64,000 nt of DNA from CAZFLM01 sp964519955 (GTDB lineage: Bacteria > Armatimonadota > Chthonomonadetes > Chthonomonadales > CAJBBX01), in contig CAZFLM010000009.1 of the NCBI GenBank assembly GCA_964519955.1, positions 1-64,000 on the forward strand, given 5' to 3'. Each line of letters starts with the position of its first letter. Positions within the stretch are counted from its first letter, which is position 1. Below the pieces are notes generated by a model that saw only the letters and a list, made by a program, of their open reading frames with translations, ran no database searches and was not told the DNA's origin. A program made the position numbers and the translations under genes. This document shows, piece by piece, positions 43,748-52,455 of this stretch.

Positions 43748-45205
43748 CTATTCCTCGCTCTCGGCCTCGGCTTCCTTGGCCCGCAGAGCGTCACCGATCG
43801 TGAACCGCGGTTCGTCGCGCTCGGTTCGCGCCTGGTAGTCATCCACCGCCCGCCGCTCGCGCCGCACCTCGACCTCTTGGTGCGCCTGCCGAAGCGACAG
43901 CGTCATCTTGCGCTCTTCCGGCCGCAGGTCGATGATCTTCACCTCGACATCGCCGCCCTGGCGCAGCACGTCCGCCGGCCGTGCGCCGCGCCGGCCGCCC
44001 ATCTCGGACTGCGGGATGATGCCCTCGATGCCGCCAGGAACCTGAACGAACGCGCCGAAGGGCACGATGCGGCTCACCTGGCCGACGATGACGTCGCCCA
44101 CGTGGTAGTGCTCCTCGATGCCGCTCCAGGGATCCGGCAGGATCTGCCGAAGGCCGAGGCTCACGCGCCCGGCGCCCAGATCCATCTTCAGGATGAGGAC
44201 GTCCAGCTCCTGGCCTTCCTTCAGCACTTCCTGCGGATGGTTCACCCGCGTCCACGACATCTCGGAGATGTGCAGCAGACCGTCGATGCCGCCCAGGTCC
44301 ACGAACGCGCCGTAGTTGGTCAGGCGCCGAACGACGCCGCGCCGGATCTGCCCAACCTGCAGGCTGGCCACGGTCTCCTGCTTGCGGCTCTGGCGCTCTT
44401 CCTCGTTGGCAAGCTTGTTGGACAGGACGACCTTGCGTCGCTCCTTGTCCACCTCGATCACCTTCAGCGGGATCGACTGGCCGACGTAGCGGTCGAGGTT
44501 GGTCTTCAGCGACCCGTTGCCCACGTGAGACGCCGGGACGAATCCGCGGATGCCCAGATCGACCACGAGGCCGCCCTTGACCCGGTCGCTCACCATGGCG
44601 GTGATGACCTTGCCCTGGTCCTTGGCCTCGAGGACCCGCTCCCAGGCCTTCTCGAAGTCGGCGCGCTTCTTGCTGAGGATCAGACGGCCGTCCTGGCTGT
44701 GCACTTCCATGACGTAGACGTCGATCTTCTCGCCAACGGAGACGACGTCTTCCGCGTTGACATACGCCTCGCGGCTCAGCTCATTCGGGCGAATGATGCC
44801 TTCCGACTTGGCGCCCACGTCGACCAGCACGCCCTCGCGGTCGATGTGAACGACCACCCCCGACACGACCTCGCCTTCGGTCAGCGACGGGAAGCTGCGA
44901 GCATAGTCCTCGGCCGTCTGGTCGTGCGGCATCGCTGCCACGGGCTCCTCGGCCACGGGGGCCGCGGCTACCGGCTCGGGCGCGGCCACTGGCGCCGGCT
45001 CCTCGACCACGTCGATCGGCTCCACAGAGGATGCCTCCTCCACGGCTTCCGCTTCGACGGAGACGACGGGCTCCGCGACGGCCTCTTCAGGCTGCTCGGC
45101 CGCAACCGGCTCGACCACCGGTTCCGCTACCACGGTCTCGACGGTCTCGTCGGTGGCAGCCTCAGTGCTAGCTTCCGTGTGCAGGACTTCCAAGTCGTCA
45201 GACAT
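43748..45205 (-). CDS. rpsA: 30S ribosomal protein S1
   Basis: A 485-residue protein. After a Glu/Val/Ala/Pro-rich acidic leader (about 1-95) there are four S1 RNA-binding domains: about 100-170 (EGEVVSGVVVHIDREGVLVDVGAKSEG), 185-255 (GKVITAMVSDRVKGGLVVDLG), 270-345 (IRRGVVRRLTNYGAFVDLGGIDGLLHISEMSW) and 360-430 (GQVSRIVPFGAFVQVPGGIEG). A charged C-terminal tail follows. The protein binds mRNA and helps deliver it to the 30S subunit. Four domains is the usual number in many non-proteobacteria. The acidic leader is longer than usual. The ATG at 45205 follows GAGAGGAG, with a long leader from an extended -10 promoter. Confidence 0.95.
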   Translation of the reverse strand: MSDDLEVLHTEASTEAATDETVETVVAEPVVEPVAAEQPEEAVAEPVVSVEAEAVEEASSVEPIDVVEEPAPVAAPEPVAAAPVAEEPVAAMPHDQTAEDYARSFPSLTEGEVVSGVVVHIDREGVLVDVGAKSEGIIRPNELSREAYVNAEDVVSVGEKIDVYVMEVHSQDGRLILSKKRADFEKAWERVLEAKDQGKVITAMVSDRVKGGLVVDLGIRGFVPASHVGNGSLKTNLDRYVGQSIPLKVIEVDKERRKVVLSNKLANEEERQSRKQETVASLQVGQIRRGVVRRLTNYGAFVDLGGIDGLLHISEMSWTRVNHPQEVLKEGQELDVLILKMDLGAGRVSLGLRQILPDPWSGIEEHYHVGDVIVGQVSRIVPFGAFVQVPGGIEGIIPQSEMGGRRGARPADVLRQGGDVEVKIIDLRPEERKMTLSLRQAHQEVEVRRERRAVDDYQARTERDEPRFTIGDALRAKEAEAESEE

Positions 45206-45457
45206 GACTACCGCTCCTCTCGTGATGCCATCAGCGATGGGACGGCGGCATCGGGCTATCCAGTCATGATCCCGCATCGCATCCGGGATCGACAGCTTCG
45301 CTTTCACGCCCACTCCGCGTAACGTTCTTCGGCGCGGGGGCGAGCCGATTTCCACCACTTAGACAGGTCCGGGCACGATTCCTTCTTGGATTCGCCAGCT
45401 TGATGTTGCCCGGCAACACCAAGCGCGACCGAAGGCGCTCCGCACCGGTCTCGCCAC

Positions 45458-45486
45458 ATTATATCACATGTAGCCATCAGTCAGGT
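45458..45486 (-). promoter_or_regulatory. Extended -10 promoter for rpsA-coaE
   Basis: On the minus strand TGATATAAT gives a perfect TATAAT with the extended TGn motif. The -35 region (ACCTGA, 17-nt spacer) is poor, as is typical of extended -10 promoters. Confidence 0.65.
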
Positions 45487-45509
45487 TGCCCCAAACACAA
45501 CGACTACGG

Positions 45510-45539
45510 TTGACACTCCGCCGAACTGGGACGTATAAT
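45510..45539 (+). promoter_or_regulatory. Consensus sigma-70 promoter for tRNA-Leu
   Basis: TTGACA, 18 nt, TATAAT: both hexamers are perfect. The mature tRNA starts 15 nt after the -10 box. Confidence 0.9.
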
Positions 45540-45553
45540 CACGCCCGTGCCGC

Positions 45554-45636
45554 GCCGGAGTGGTGGAATGGCAGACACGGGTGACTCAAAATCACTTGCG
45601 GGCAACCGCGTGGGGGTTCGAATCCCTTCTCCGGCA
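45554..45636 (+). tRNA. tRNA-Leu (anticodon CAA)
   Basis: A class II tRNA of 83 nt. The acceptor arm pairs GCCGGAG with CTCCGGC and the discriminator is A. The anticodon arm is GGTGA-CTCAAAA-TCACT, giving anticodon CAA. A long variable arm (TTGCGGGCAACCGCG region) and a T-loop GTTCGAAT are present. The 3' CCA is not encoded (the genome reads ACACC), so it must be added by tRNA nucleotidyltransferase. Confidence 0.95.
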
Positions 45637-45655
45637 CACCGCACCACGACGTGAA

Positions 45656-45701
45656 CAGAGGGCTCCTGCCGCCGGCCTCGCGCCGCGTCGGGAGCCCTCT
45701 G
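45656..45701 (+). terminator. Hairpin after tRNA-Leu
   Basis: A perfect 11-bp inverted repeat, CAGAGGGCTCC / GGAGCCCTCTG, with a 24-nt GC-rich loop begins 20 nt after the tRNA. It is followed by CTGTT rather than a full T-tract. Confidence 0.55.
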
Positions 45702-45858
45702 CTGTTGGCGCTCCGATGCTCGGCGGCCGGTGCGGCGGAGACCTGACGTGCGAATGGGCGGACCAAGCTGGCCCGCCCATTGTCCAGATGCACGCTCGTG
45801 GCTTGCGAGCAGAGGGTACGGTGCCCTCTTCCCCGTTGGAGGAGTTGGGCAGCCGGCG

Positions 45859-46068
45859 CTAGTCGCGCTCCTTCTCGGCGGCCTTCATCCGGGCGCGATG
45901 CACCTTGCGGATGCTGGCCTTGAGTTCGCGGCGGCGACGGTCGCTGGGCTTCTCGTACCGCTCATGCATGCGCGCTTCCTTGGTGATGCCGCTATTCATC
46001 ACGGCCTTCTTGAAGCGCTTCAGCGCGGCGTCAATGGACTCGCCAGGCTTGACGACGACCTGTACCAA
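45859..46068 (-). CDS. rpsU: 30S ribosomal protein S21
   Basis: The small basic 30S protein, with the full family signature VQVVVKPGESIDAALKRFKK and a basic tail (RYEKPSDRRRRELKASIRKVHRARMKAAEKERD). I place the start at a TTG (46068): GGTGAT lies 7 nt upstream, the resulting 69-residue protein aligns with the usual S21 N-terminus, and the promoter at 46123-46152 puts the transcript start below the more distal in-frame GTG at 46131. A GTG at 46080 is the alternative. Confidence 0.93.
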   Translation of the reverse strand: MVQVVVKPGESIDAALKRFKKAVMNSGITKEARMHERYEKPSDRRRRELKASIRKVHRARMKAAEKERD

Positions 46069-46122
46069 TTCGGTTATCACCCTCTCCGACAGCCGTTCTA
46101 AGCCGGACTCACGTCGGCTGTC

Positions 46123-46152
46123 AGTATACACGATACACTATCGATTTGTCGA
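46123..46152 (-). promoter_or_regulatory. Sigma-70-type promoter for rpsU
   Basis: On the minus strand: TCGACA, 18 nt, TATACT. The expected leader before the TTG start is about 50 nt. Confidence 0.6.
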
Positions 46153-46292
46153 TGCGTCGCCTGCATCCGTTTTGGGACCGCACGCCGCCCGGCAAAGGGC
46201 GGCCAAGCGGGTGACGCAAGACGGCCTCTTCGGCGTACAATGTACGTAACGTAACGATCGGTTGCCCAAGCGCCGCTTCGAAGGGATACGAT

Positions 46293-47051
46293 ATGCCAGA
46301 GCAGGACCCCGTCGCCACCGGCTCGACCGCCCAGACCGCCTACGGGCGCGTGTTCCGCGAGCGCGGCACGCTGCGCATCGTGATCGTCGTCGCGGTCCTG
46401 TTCGTGGCGTGGTACGCCTACACCAGCGTGCGGACTGCCACCCTCAACGCCAAGAAGTGGCCTGAGCTGACGGCGAGCCAGACGGGGCTAACGGTCCTGG
46501 GGCTTCGCGACAAGGATCGGCCCGGCTGGCGCCACAAGTACGAGGCGCGCGAGGCCAACCACGCCTGGCAGATCCGGCGGCCCGACGAGTCCGAGCCCGG
46601 CGACTACGAAGACGTGTCCAAGGAGGACAAGCCCAAGAATGCGATGGTGAGCGATCCCAACGACCCCGAGGCGAAGGACCGGCCCACACAGAGTTCGGTC
46701 GAGCGGCGGGCGTCCTCAGGCGCCATCGTGCCCATCGAAGAGGTCATGTCCAACTGCCCGGTCGTCCTGCTCGGCAGCCACGTCACCGGCGTCACCGTCG
46801 AAAGAGCCTACGATTCCTTCAGGGGCGTGGACTACTACAAGGTCCACCTCGGGTTAACGCCCGAGGGCAGCTCGCGCTACTGGCAGTTCTCGCGCGAGCA
46901 TGAGGACGAACGCCTGGCGTTCGTCCTCCAGGGCGAGCTGTTTACGTGCGCCCAGATCAAGCACATGGACGTGTCCTCTTTCACCATAGAGCCGATCTGG
47001 GTGAAGGCCGACGCCGAGCGCTTCGCCAGCTTCATGAACGGCAAGAGGTAG
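46293..47051 (+). CDS. Membrane protein with SecD P1-head-like domain
   Basis: A 252-residue protein. One membrane helix (about 28-44, LRIVIVVAVLFVAWYAYTS) is followed by a charged linker and a C-terminal domain (about 150-252) whose order of motifs resembles the first periplasmic head of SecD: LGSHVTGVTVERAYDSFRG, YKVHLGLTPEGSSRYWQFS, ERLAFVLQGELFTCAQI. It lacks the six-helix SecD channel, so it is not a translocase subunit by itself. The ATG at 46293 follows AAGGGAT. It may assist late steps of protein export, but this is inferred from domain similarity alone. Confidence 0.7.
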   Translation: MPEQDPVATGSTAQTAYGRVFRERGTLRIVIVVAVLFVAWYAYTSVRTATLNAKKWPELTASQTGLTVLGLRDKDRPGWRHKYEAREANHAWQIRRPDESEPGDYEDVSKEDKPKNAMVSDPNDPEAKDRPTQSSVERRASSGAIVPIEEVMSNCPVVLLGSHVTGVTVERAYDSFRGVDYYKVHLGLTPEGSSRYWQFSREHEDERLAFVLQGELFTCAQIKHMDVSSFTIEPIWVKADAERFASFMNGKR

Positions 47052-47070
47052 CCAGAGGTTGTCAAGGACA

Positions 47071-47092
47071 AGGCCCGGCTCGCGCCGGGCCT
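47071..47092. terminator. Shared terminator between convergent genes
   Basis: A perfect 9-bp stem, AGGCCCGGC / GCCGGGCCT, with a 4-nt loop is followed by TTCTC on the plus strand. It sits between two converging stops. Confidence 0.8.
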
Positions 47093-47095
47093 TTC

Positions 47096-48544
47096 TCATG
47101 TCTCCCGCTTCGCCTGTTCCCACAGGGCGTCCATCTCGGCCAAGCCCAGGTCGCTCAGATCGCGCGACTGCTCCTTGGCCGCCTGCTCGATGCGGCGGAA
47201 ACGCGTTCGGAAGCGCACCAGCATCTGCCTGAGCGCCTCCTCCGGGTCGATCTTCCGCCACCGGGCAACGTTGACGATCGTGAACAGCAAGTCGCCGACC
47301 TCGTCGAACACCCGGTCTGCCTGGCCTGTGCCGATCGCCTCGCGCAGCTCGAGGATCTCCTCCTCCATCTTGGCGAGCACGTCCTCGAAGCGCTCCCACT
47401 CGAAGCCGACCTTTGCCGCACGCTTGCTGATCTCCAGCGCCCGAGAGAGAGCAGGCAGGCTGCTGGGCACGCCGTCCAGCACCGACTCGCGCCAGCCTTC
47501 GCCCTTCTCGTCGCGCTTGATCTTCTCCCAGTTATCCACCACCTGCGAGCTGTCGTCGACGGTCACGTCGCCAAACACGTGCGGATGCCGCCTCACCAGC
47601 TTGCGAACGATGTGGCCCACGACGTCGTCGATGTCGAATAGCCCGGCCTCAGCCTCGATCTGAGCGTGGAACACCACCTGCAGCAGCACGTCGCCCAACT
47701 CCTCGGCGAGCCCGTCCATGTCGTCGGCGTCGATGGCGTCGACCGCCTCGTAGCACTCCTCGATGAGATACTTGCGAAGCGTCCGGTGGTCCTGCTCGCG
47801 ATCCCACGGGCAGCCGCCTTCGGCCCTCAGCCGCGCCATCACCGCCACGAGGTCGCCGAACGCGGGCTTGCGCTGCGCCGCGGGCACGGGCGGCACATAC
47901 ACAGCCGTCAGGTGGTCGGCCTCGATGCGGTCCAGCCGGTGCAGCGCAACGTCGGCCACGGTCTCCTCGCCGGTAACGCCGGCCCGCCCCACCACGCGCA
48001 CCGGCCAGTCGTCCGGGTAGTGCCGCATCAGCGCGAGCTTCACGTCGGAGGCCACCCGGGCGTCATACACCTGGTACAGCAGAACCGGCACGCCTGGGCG
48101 CGGCTCCATGCGCTCGATGGACAGGGCATCGACGATCAGCAGCCCGTCCCCGATGGAGAGGCCCAGTGCCGCAAGCACCGGCTCGACGAAGCACTCGGAG
48201 CCCACCACGCGCGTGGGAATACCGCGCTCGCGCGCCGCGGCCAGCACCCGCCGTACAGACTCCTCGCCCATCAGGGGATGCCCCGGCACCGCAAGGGCCA
48301 CGTCTCCTCGGGCGGCCTCGGCAAGCACTCGCTCGGAGATGGCGGTGTAGACCGAGTCGAAATCCGGCGCCGACTCATAGATGCCGTCGAGCGCCTCGAA
48401 CACCACGCGCTCGCGATCGAGGTCGTCGACGGCTGGGTGCCGCCGCGTTCGGACCAGCAGCCGGGTGGCCGCGCGCAGGGCATCGCGCGCGGCCACCGAA
48501 AGGTGCCCGGCATCCGCCGGGCCTAGCCCAATCAGAGTGATCAT
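47096..48544 (-). CDS. mazG: Nucleoside triphosphate pyrophosphohydrolase MazG fused to a tetrapyrrole-methylase-like domain
   Basis: A 482-residue protein of the YabN type. Residues 1-220 are a TP-methylase-like domain (MITLIGLGPADAGHLS, VALAVPGHPLMGEE). Residues about 235-482 are two MazG repeats with the metal-binding pattern EEC YEAVDAI...EELGDVLLQVVFHAQ and a second EEEILELREA...DEVGDLLFTIVNVAR. MazG hydrolyses non-canonical or excess NTPs to NMP and PPi; the methylase-like part is often inactive. The gene is the last of a likely four-gene operon, starting 22 nt after the lipoprotein gene. Confidence 0.93.
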   Translation of the reverse strand: MITLIGLGPADAGHLSVAARDALRAATRLLVRTRRHPAVDDLDRERVVFEALDGIYESAPDFDSVYTAISERVLAEAARGDVALAVPGHPLMGEESVRRVLAAARERGIPTRVVGSECFVEPVLAALGLSIGDGLLIVDALSIERMEPRPGVPVLLYQVYDARVASDVKLALMRHYPDDWPVRVVGRAGVTGEETVADVALHRLDRIEADHLTAVYVPPVPAAQRKPAFGDLVAVMARLRAEGGCPWDREQDHRTLRKYLIEECYEAVDAIDADDMDGLAEELGDVLLQVVFHAQIEAEAGLFDIDDVVGHIVRKLVRRHPHVFGDVTVDDSSQVVDNWEKIKRDEKGEGWRESVLDGVPSSLPALSRALEISKRAAKVGFEWERFEDVLAKMEEEILELREAIGTGQADRVFDEVGDLLFTIVNVARWRKIDPEEALRQMLVRFRTRFRRIEQAAKEQSRDLSDLGLAEMDALWEQAKRET

Positions 48545-48566
48545 TCGTGTCCAGACGATAGCTGTT

Positions 48567-49616
48567 CTAGCGTGGGCCCGCGCCCGCCGGAGCCGCCGGA
48601 GCCTGGCTGCCCTGCTGTGCCGCCGCGGCCTTCAGCTTCGAGATGAGCGGCTGGTAGCGCTTCAGGTTCACCTGGATCGTCGCCTTCACCAGCAGGTCGC
48701 GAACGCCCTCCTGAACGCGCGTCACCGCGCCAGGGTCCTTTTCCATGACGGCCGCGAACTCGATATACGGCCGGATCTCATCGAGCGTCGGCGCCCGGCC
48801 AACCTTCTTGTCCTCGAGCCGCACCACGAAGAACCGCGGCACCGGCTGCACGCCGGGCGTGCCGGCCGGCACGTCCGGACGCACCATGAAGTCCTTCACC
48901 ACCGACTGCGTGTACTCACCGGGCTTCAGCTTCTGCACCGCTTCGAGGAGCTTGGCGGGCACGCTCTTGGGGTCGTTCGGAACCCAGCCGATGTCCCCGC
49001 TGTTGCGCCCAACGTTCGGATCCTCGGAGTACTGGATGGCCACCGTCTCGAACGGCACGCCCTTCTTCAGCACGTCCAGAGCCGCCTTGGCCTGCTTCTC
49101 CGTACTCGTCCCGATGACCCGCAGCTTGTACTGGTCCGGCTCCACCATCTCCGCCTTGTGCGCATCGTAGAACGTCTGGTAGTCCGCCTGCGTCAGCTTC
49201 AGAGGCAACGCGGCCAGACGCCGAAACGCGATCTGCGTGCGCGTGTCACGCTTCAGGTCCTCGTCGGTCATCAGCGGGTCGCGCGGCAGCATGGAGTACT
49301 TCGCGTACTTCTTCGCGAACGCGACCTCGGCCTGCACATCCTGGTCCTTGACCGTGATGCCCTTCGCCTTCGCAGCCTGCCTGACGAGAGCGTCGGTAAT
49401 GATGGCCTGCATCGCCACTTCACCGGCCTTCTGGAGGTTGCCCTGGCGCGCGGCCGTGGTCAGGAGGACTGCGTCGAGGTCCTGCACCCGCTGGTAGAAC
49501 TCGTCCTCCGTGACGATGTCCTGGTTGATCTTGACCGCAACCTTCTTGGCGCCGCCGCAGCCGAGCAGCGCGGCCAACAGGGTCGCCAGCAGCGCCAGCC
49601 CAATGTATCGTGTCAA
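48567..49616 (-). CDS. Parvulin-type peptidyl-prolyl isomerase lipoprotein (SurA/PrsA-like)
   Basis: A 349-residue lipoprotein. A TTG start (49616) follows AAGGAG and gives a short signal peptide with lipobox LLGC (Cys about 19). A SurA-N-like helical region (about 30-165: INQDIVTEDEFYQRVQDLDA) precedes a PPIC parvulin domain at about 170-290 (DQYKLRVIGTSTEKQAKAALDVLKKGVPFETVAIQYSEDPN, SGDIGWV). A C-terminal helix and an Ala/Pro-rich tail follow. The protein folds exported proteins near the membrane. An upstream ATG (49847) would bury the signal peptide and is rejected. Confidence 0.9.
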   Translation of the reverse strand: MTRYIGLALLATLLAALLGCGGAKKVAVKINQDIVTEDEFYQRVQDLDAVLLTTAARQGNLQKAGEVAMQAIITDALVRQAAKAKGITVKDQDVQAEVAFAKKYAKYSMLPRDPLMTDEDLKRDTRTQIAFRRLAALPLKLTQADYQTFYDAHKAEMVEPDQYKLRVIGTSTEKQAKAALDVLKKGVPFETVAIQYSEDPNVGRNSGDIGWVPNDPKSVPAKLLEAVQKLKPGEYTQSVVKDFMVRPDVPAGTPGVQPVPRFFVVRLEDKKVGRAPTLDEIRPYIEFAAVMEKDPGAVTRVQEGVRDLLVKATIQVNLKRYQPLISKLKAAAAQQGSQAPAAPAGAGPR

Positions 49617-49692
49617 GGTGCAGGTCTCCTTAGGTATGTCGTATGTGCGCCGGCGACGAGAGCCGCCGGCCGCGGACATTGCTGCCAGCGCA

Positions 49693-50193
49693 CTATCCGC
49701 CTGTTCGCGCTCCCGGCCCGAGCGCCAGGATGAGATCGACTTCGCCTTCCGATAGTCCGGTCCGTTGGGCAATCGCGGTGGCCGTGAGTCCCGCGCGCGC
49801 CAGTTCCCGCACTTCGCTGAACCGCGTATCCTCGGCCGGCGCCGCACCGGCGGGCCGCTCCGGTGCAGCGGCGGGAGCCGATGCCACGGGCTCGCGCCGC
49901 CGAGTGATGCCGCGCTGCGTGGTCTGGCGGAACTCCTCCAGGCGACGCTCCAGCGCCGTCATCTGCTCGCGCGCCTCGATGCACCGCGCGTCGACTTGCG
50001 CCGATGCCTGATCGGCCGCCATGCGCAGTTGCTCGATCAGCGCTGCGATCTTCTGCTCGAGCGCTCGGATCTCGGTGAGCGCCGGCGCCTCTGCAGCCCG
50101 CGCGTTCAGCTCGGCCCGCGCATGGTTGAACAGGTACCACCCGGCAGCCAGAAGCAGGATGTTGACGGCTAGCAGGATCCCGCCGTACTCCAT
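49693..50193 (-). CDS. DUF2802/DUF6115-like membrane-anchored coiled-coil protein
   Basis: A 166-residue protein. An N-terminal membrane helix (GGILLAVNILLLAAGWYLF) is followed by a long coiled coil (about 30-95, ALTEIRALEQKIAALIEQLR) and an Ala/Pro-rich linker. A C-terminal helix-turn-helix-like motif follows (VRELARAGLTATAIAQRTGLSEGEVDLILALG), as seen in small proteins next to flagellar or envelope genes. The ATG at 50193 or a GTG at 50205 could be the start. It lies between the acidic protein gene and the parvulin lipoprotein gene in one operon. Confidence 0.7.
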   Translation of the reverse strand: MEYGGILLAVNILLLAAGWYLFNHARAELNARAAEAPALTEIRALEQKIAALIEQLRMAADQASAQVDARCIEAREQMTALERRLEEFRQTTQRGITRRREPVASAPAAAPERPAGAAPAEDTRFSEVRELARAGLTATAIAQRTGLSEGEVDLILALGPGARTGG

Positions 50194-50214
50194 GCGCGCA
50201 CCCACGCGAGAGGC

Positions 50215-50523
50215 CTAGGCCTCGATGTCGATATGCGGAGCGCTCGCCGCTCCAGCGTCCTGTTCGTCGCAGGGCTCGGCCGCGCCCGCGTCCGCATCGG
50301 GCTCGGGCGGCGGCTCGGGATGCGCGGCGTGCTCCGCGACGTACTCCTCGCTCACGTCCACCTCGATGTCCGGATGCTCGTCTTCGGCCGCCCCGCCGTG
50401 CCGATCGCGCGGATCGGGCTGGTCGCGCCGGCCCGACTCCTGGCGATCCGTCTCACGCTCGACGCGCCGAACGCCCTCACCTTCCTGAGGGAGGCGAACC
50501 GGGGGGCTCGGGAGGATACTCAT
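50215..50523 (-). CDS. Small acidic protein, 102 aa
   Basis: First gene of the likely operon, behind a good promoter (50625-50653). The sequence is mostly disordered and acidic (DIEVDVSEEYVAEHAAHPEPPPEPDADAGAAEP) with a basic/Arg-rich middle. No domain is recognised. GGGAG lies about 12 nt before the ATG, and the stop is 21 nt from the next start. It may be a real small protein or a weakly translated leader, so confidence is limited. Confidence 0.5.
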   Translation of the reverse strand: MSILPSPPVRLPQEGEGVRRVERETDRQESGRRDQPDPRDRHGGAAEDEHPDIEVDVSEEYVAEHAAHPEPPPEPDADAGAAEPCDEQDAGAASAPHIDIEA

Positions 50524-50624
50524 GCTGACGCGGTCTCCCGCTCGCCGGGAGCAGAGGCGAGCCAAGCCTCGCGGAGGCGCTCCGCCTTGCAGCATGGGAC
50601 GGCCGCGCCCGCACGCTCTGTCGG

Positions 50625-50653
50625 AGTATAGCACAGGCCCTCGTGCCCGTCAA
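50625..50653 (-). promoter_or_regulatory. Sigma-70-type promoter for the mazG operon
   Basis: On the minus strand: TTGACG, 17 nt, TATACT. It sits about 95 nt before the first start codon. Confidence 0.75.
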
Positions 50654-50690
50654 ACAGCGCATCGGGGGCCGGCGGAGCGTGCTCGGACGC

Positions 50691-51758
50691 TCAGCCAAGC
50701 TCGGGGAGGTAGATGCGAAACTCCGCACCGGCGCCCGGCTCGCCGTCCGCCGTCACGGCGCCGCCAGCCTGACGCACGAGGCCAAAAGCCACACCCAGGC
50801 CCACGCCTGCCGCCTTGACGCCCACCCGAGTGGTGAAGAACGGCTCGAACATGTGCGCCCGCACGCCTGGCTCCAGCCCGGCGCCCGTGTCGCTGACGCG
50901 AATGAGCGCGTAGACCCCGGCGTCGAGGCGCGCCGTACCGTCCAGCGTCGCCGACGAGACCGTGCGGCGCTCCACCGCGACTCTCACGACGCCACGCCCA
51001 TCCATCGCCCGGCCCGCGTTCGACGCCAGTATCCGCAGCACCCGATCGAGGCGCGCCGGATCCATCGAGATGCGCAGCGGCTCGCCGGGCGTACCGATCT
51101 CGACGGTCACCCCTGGCCCCGCCGCCTCAACCAACGTCGCTCGCAGACGCGGCAGGTGGCTGCTCAGGTCGATGGCAACCGGGGACACCACCTCCCGTGA
51201 GGCCATGGCGAGCAGATCCGCGTTGAAGGCCGATGCCCGATCCACCGATTCCACTACGCGCATGCAGTGGGCGTACTCCTGGGAATCCGGAGCCAGGTAG
51301 TCGCCCGCGAGTTCGGCGTACCCCAGGATGCCGGTCAGGAAGTTGTTCATGTCGTGGCCCACACGGCCACACACCCGTGCCGCGCAAGCCATCTTGCCCT
51401 CGAACGCGGCCGCCGCCCGCTCCGCCTCGTCTGGCTCCACCTCTCGAAGCACGATCGCGGCGCCACCGACCAAGCACGACACGCGCGCCTCGACCTCGCC
51501 TGCAAGGAGGCCGTCTTCCTGAGCCAAGCGCAGGCGGACGGCGTGCCCCGCGTCCGACGCGCTCCGAGCAGCCGCGACGATGCGCTGCCCCATTGCGCCG
51601 GCGGCATCGAGGGACTGGCCGACGATATCAGGGCCAAGGTTCAGCAGCCTGCGAGCTGCCGCATTGCAGCAAGTCACCAGGTGCGGACGCTCTCGGGGTT
51701 CCAGCACAACCACGCCTTCGGACAGCAGCTCTGCAACCGAGCCAAGCATGTCTTCCAT
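50691..51758 (-). CDS. Soluble PAS-type sensor histidine kinase
   Basis: A 355-residue protein without membrane segments. An N-terminal PAS-like domain (about 1-105) is followed by the HisKA helix with the phospho-acceptor in VGHDMNNFLTGILGYAEL (His about 137). The ATPase domain follows, with the N box (LRILASNAGRAMDG), G1 (VSDTGAGL), F box (FEPFFTTR) and G2 (GVGLGVAFG). No response regulator lies nearby, so it is an orphan kinase. The ATG at 51758 follows GAGGTCAG. It is divergent from the DciA-like gene. Confidence 0.9.
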   Translation of the reverse strand: MEDMLGSVAELLSEGVVVLEPRERPHLVTCCNAAARRLLNLGPDIVGQSLDAAGAMGQRIVAAARSASDAGHAVRLRLAQEDGLLAGEVEARVSCLVGGAAIVLREVEPDEAERAAAAFEGKMACAARVCGRVGHDMNNFLTGILGYAELAGDYLAPDSQEYAHCMRVVESVDRASAFNADLLAMASREVVSPVAIDLSSHLPRLRATLVEAAGPGVTVEIGTPGEPLRISMDPARLDRVLRILASNAGRAMDGRGVVRVAVERRTVSSATLDGTARLDAGVYALIRVSDTGAGLEPGVRAHMFEPFFTTRVGVKAAGVGLGVAFGLVRQAGGAVTADGEPGAGAEFRIYLPELG

Positions 51759-51868
51759 GGCAGTCTGACCTCGATGCGATGTGGGGTATGCGACGAGCGC
51801 TCCCGCGCGCGTTTTTTGGGGTAACGTGAGCAGGAACGCGGCACTTACCCCGTAGACGGAGCCCGACC

Positions 51869-52447
51869 ATGCGCGGCAACAGATCGGTTCAGGCCGGAAG
51901 GGCCATCTCAGAGCTTCTCGGCAAGATGGAAGGCGGCCGCCGCGTGCTGGAGAGCCTGGCGGTGGCCTACTGGCCTGAGATCGTCGGCCCCCAGGCGGCT
52001 GCCGCCACGGAGGCCGAACTCGTACGCGACGGCGTGCTCCAGGTCCGCACACGATCGTCGGCTTGGTCGCAGGAGCTGAGCTTCCACCGCGAAGCGCTGG
52101 TGGCCCGGCTCAACGAGCGCATCGGCCGCCCGGTCATCAAGGGCGTGCGGTTCAGCGCGCGCGGAGCTGCCCCCGCCGAGCCACCACCGGAGCCGATCCA
52201 GCCCGTCGGCGACGAACTAGACCGTGTCGACCTGCCGCCGCACCTGGCCCTGGAACTCCAGCACCAGACGCGGGCGGCCCAGAACATCCCCAACGAGCGC
52301 CTCCGCGAGTCGGTCATCCGTGCCATGTCGCGCGACGCCCGCGCCCGCTGGTGGCGCCTTCAGAACGGCTGGCGCGAGTGTCCCCGCTGCGGCGGCCCCT
52401 ACCGAGCGCCGGGCGAGATCTGCCCCATCTGCGCCCGCTCGCGGTAG
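51869..52447 (+). CDS. DciA-like (DUF721) protein with C-terminal zinc ribbon
   Basis: A 192-residue protein. Residues 1-95 match the DUF721/DciA N-terminal domain (AISELLGKMEGGRRVLESLAVAYWPEIVGPQ, DGVLQVRTRSSAWSQELSFHREALVARLNE), which in many bacteria recruits the replicative helicase. The C-terminus (about 168-188) is a compact zinc ribbon (CPRCGGPYRAPGEICPIC), an uncommon addition. The ATG at 51869 follows ACGGAG. It is divergent from the kinase gene with a short shared upstream region. Confidence 0.85.
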   Translation: MRGNRSVQAGRAISELLGKMEGGRRVLESLAVAYWPEIVGPQAAAATEAELVRDGVLQVRTRSSAWSQELSFHREALVARLNERIGRPVIKGVRFSARGAAPAEPPPEPIQPVGDELDRVDLPPHLALELQHQTRAAQNIPNERLRESVIRAMSRDARARWWRLQNGWRECPRCGGPYRAPGEICPICARSR

Positions 52448-52455
52448 TCTGACGC

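Larger units (their letters stand above)
45206..45553. other. Divergent region between rpsA and tRNA-Leu: rpsA leader plus two promoters
   Basis: 348 nt. From 45206 to about 45450 is the rpsA 5' leader, about 245 nt if the promoter at 45458-45486 is used. That length leaves room for autoregulatory RNA structure, as known for S1 in other bacteria, but I identify no specific element. The right end holds the tRNA promoter. Confidence 0.5.
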
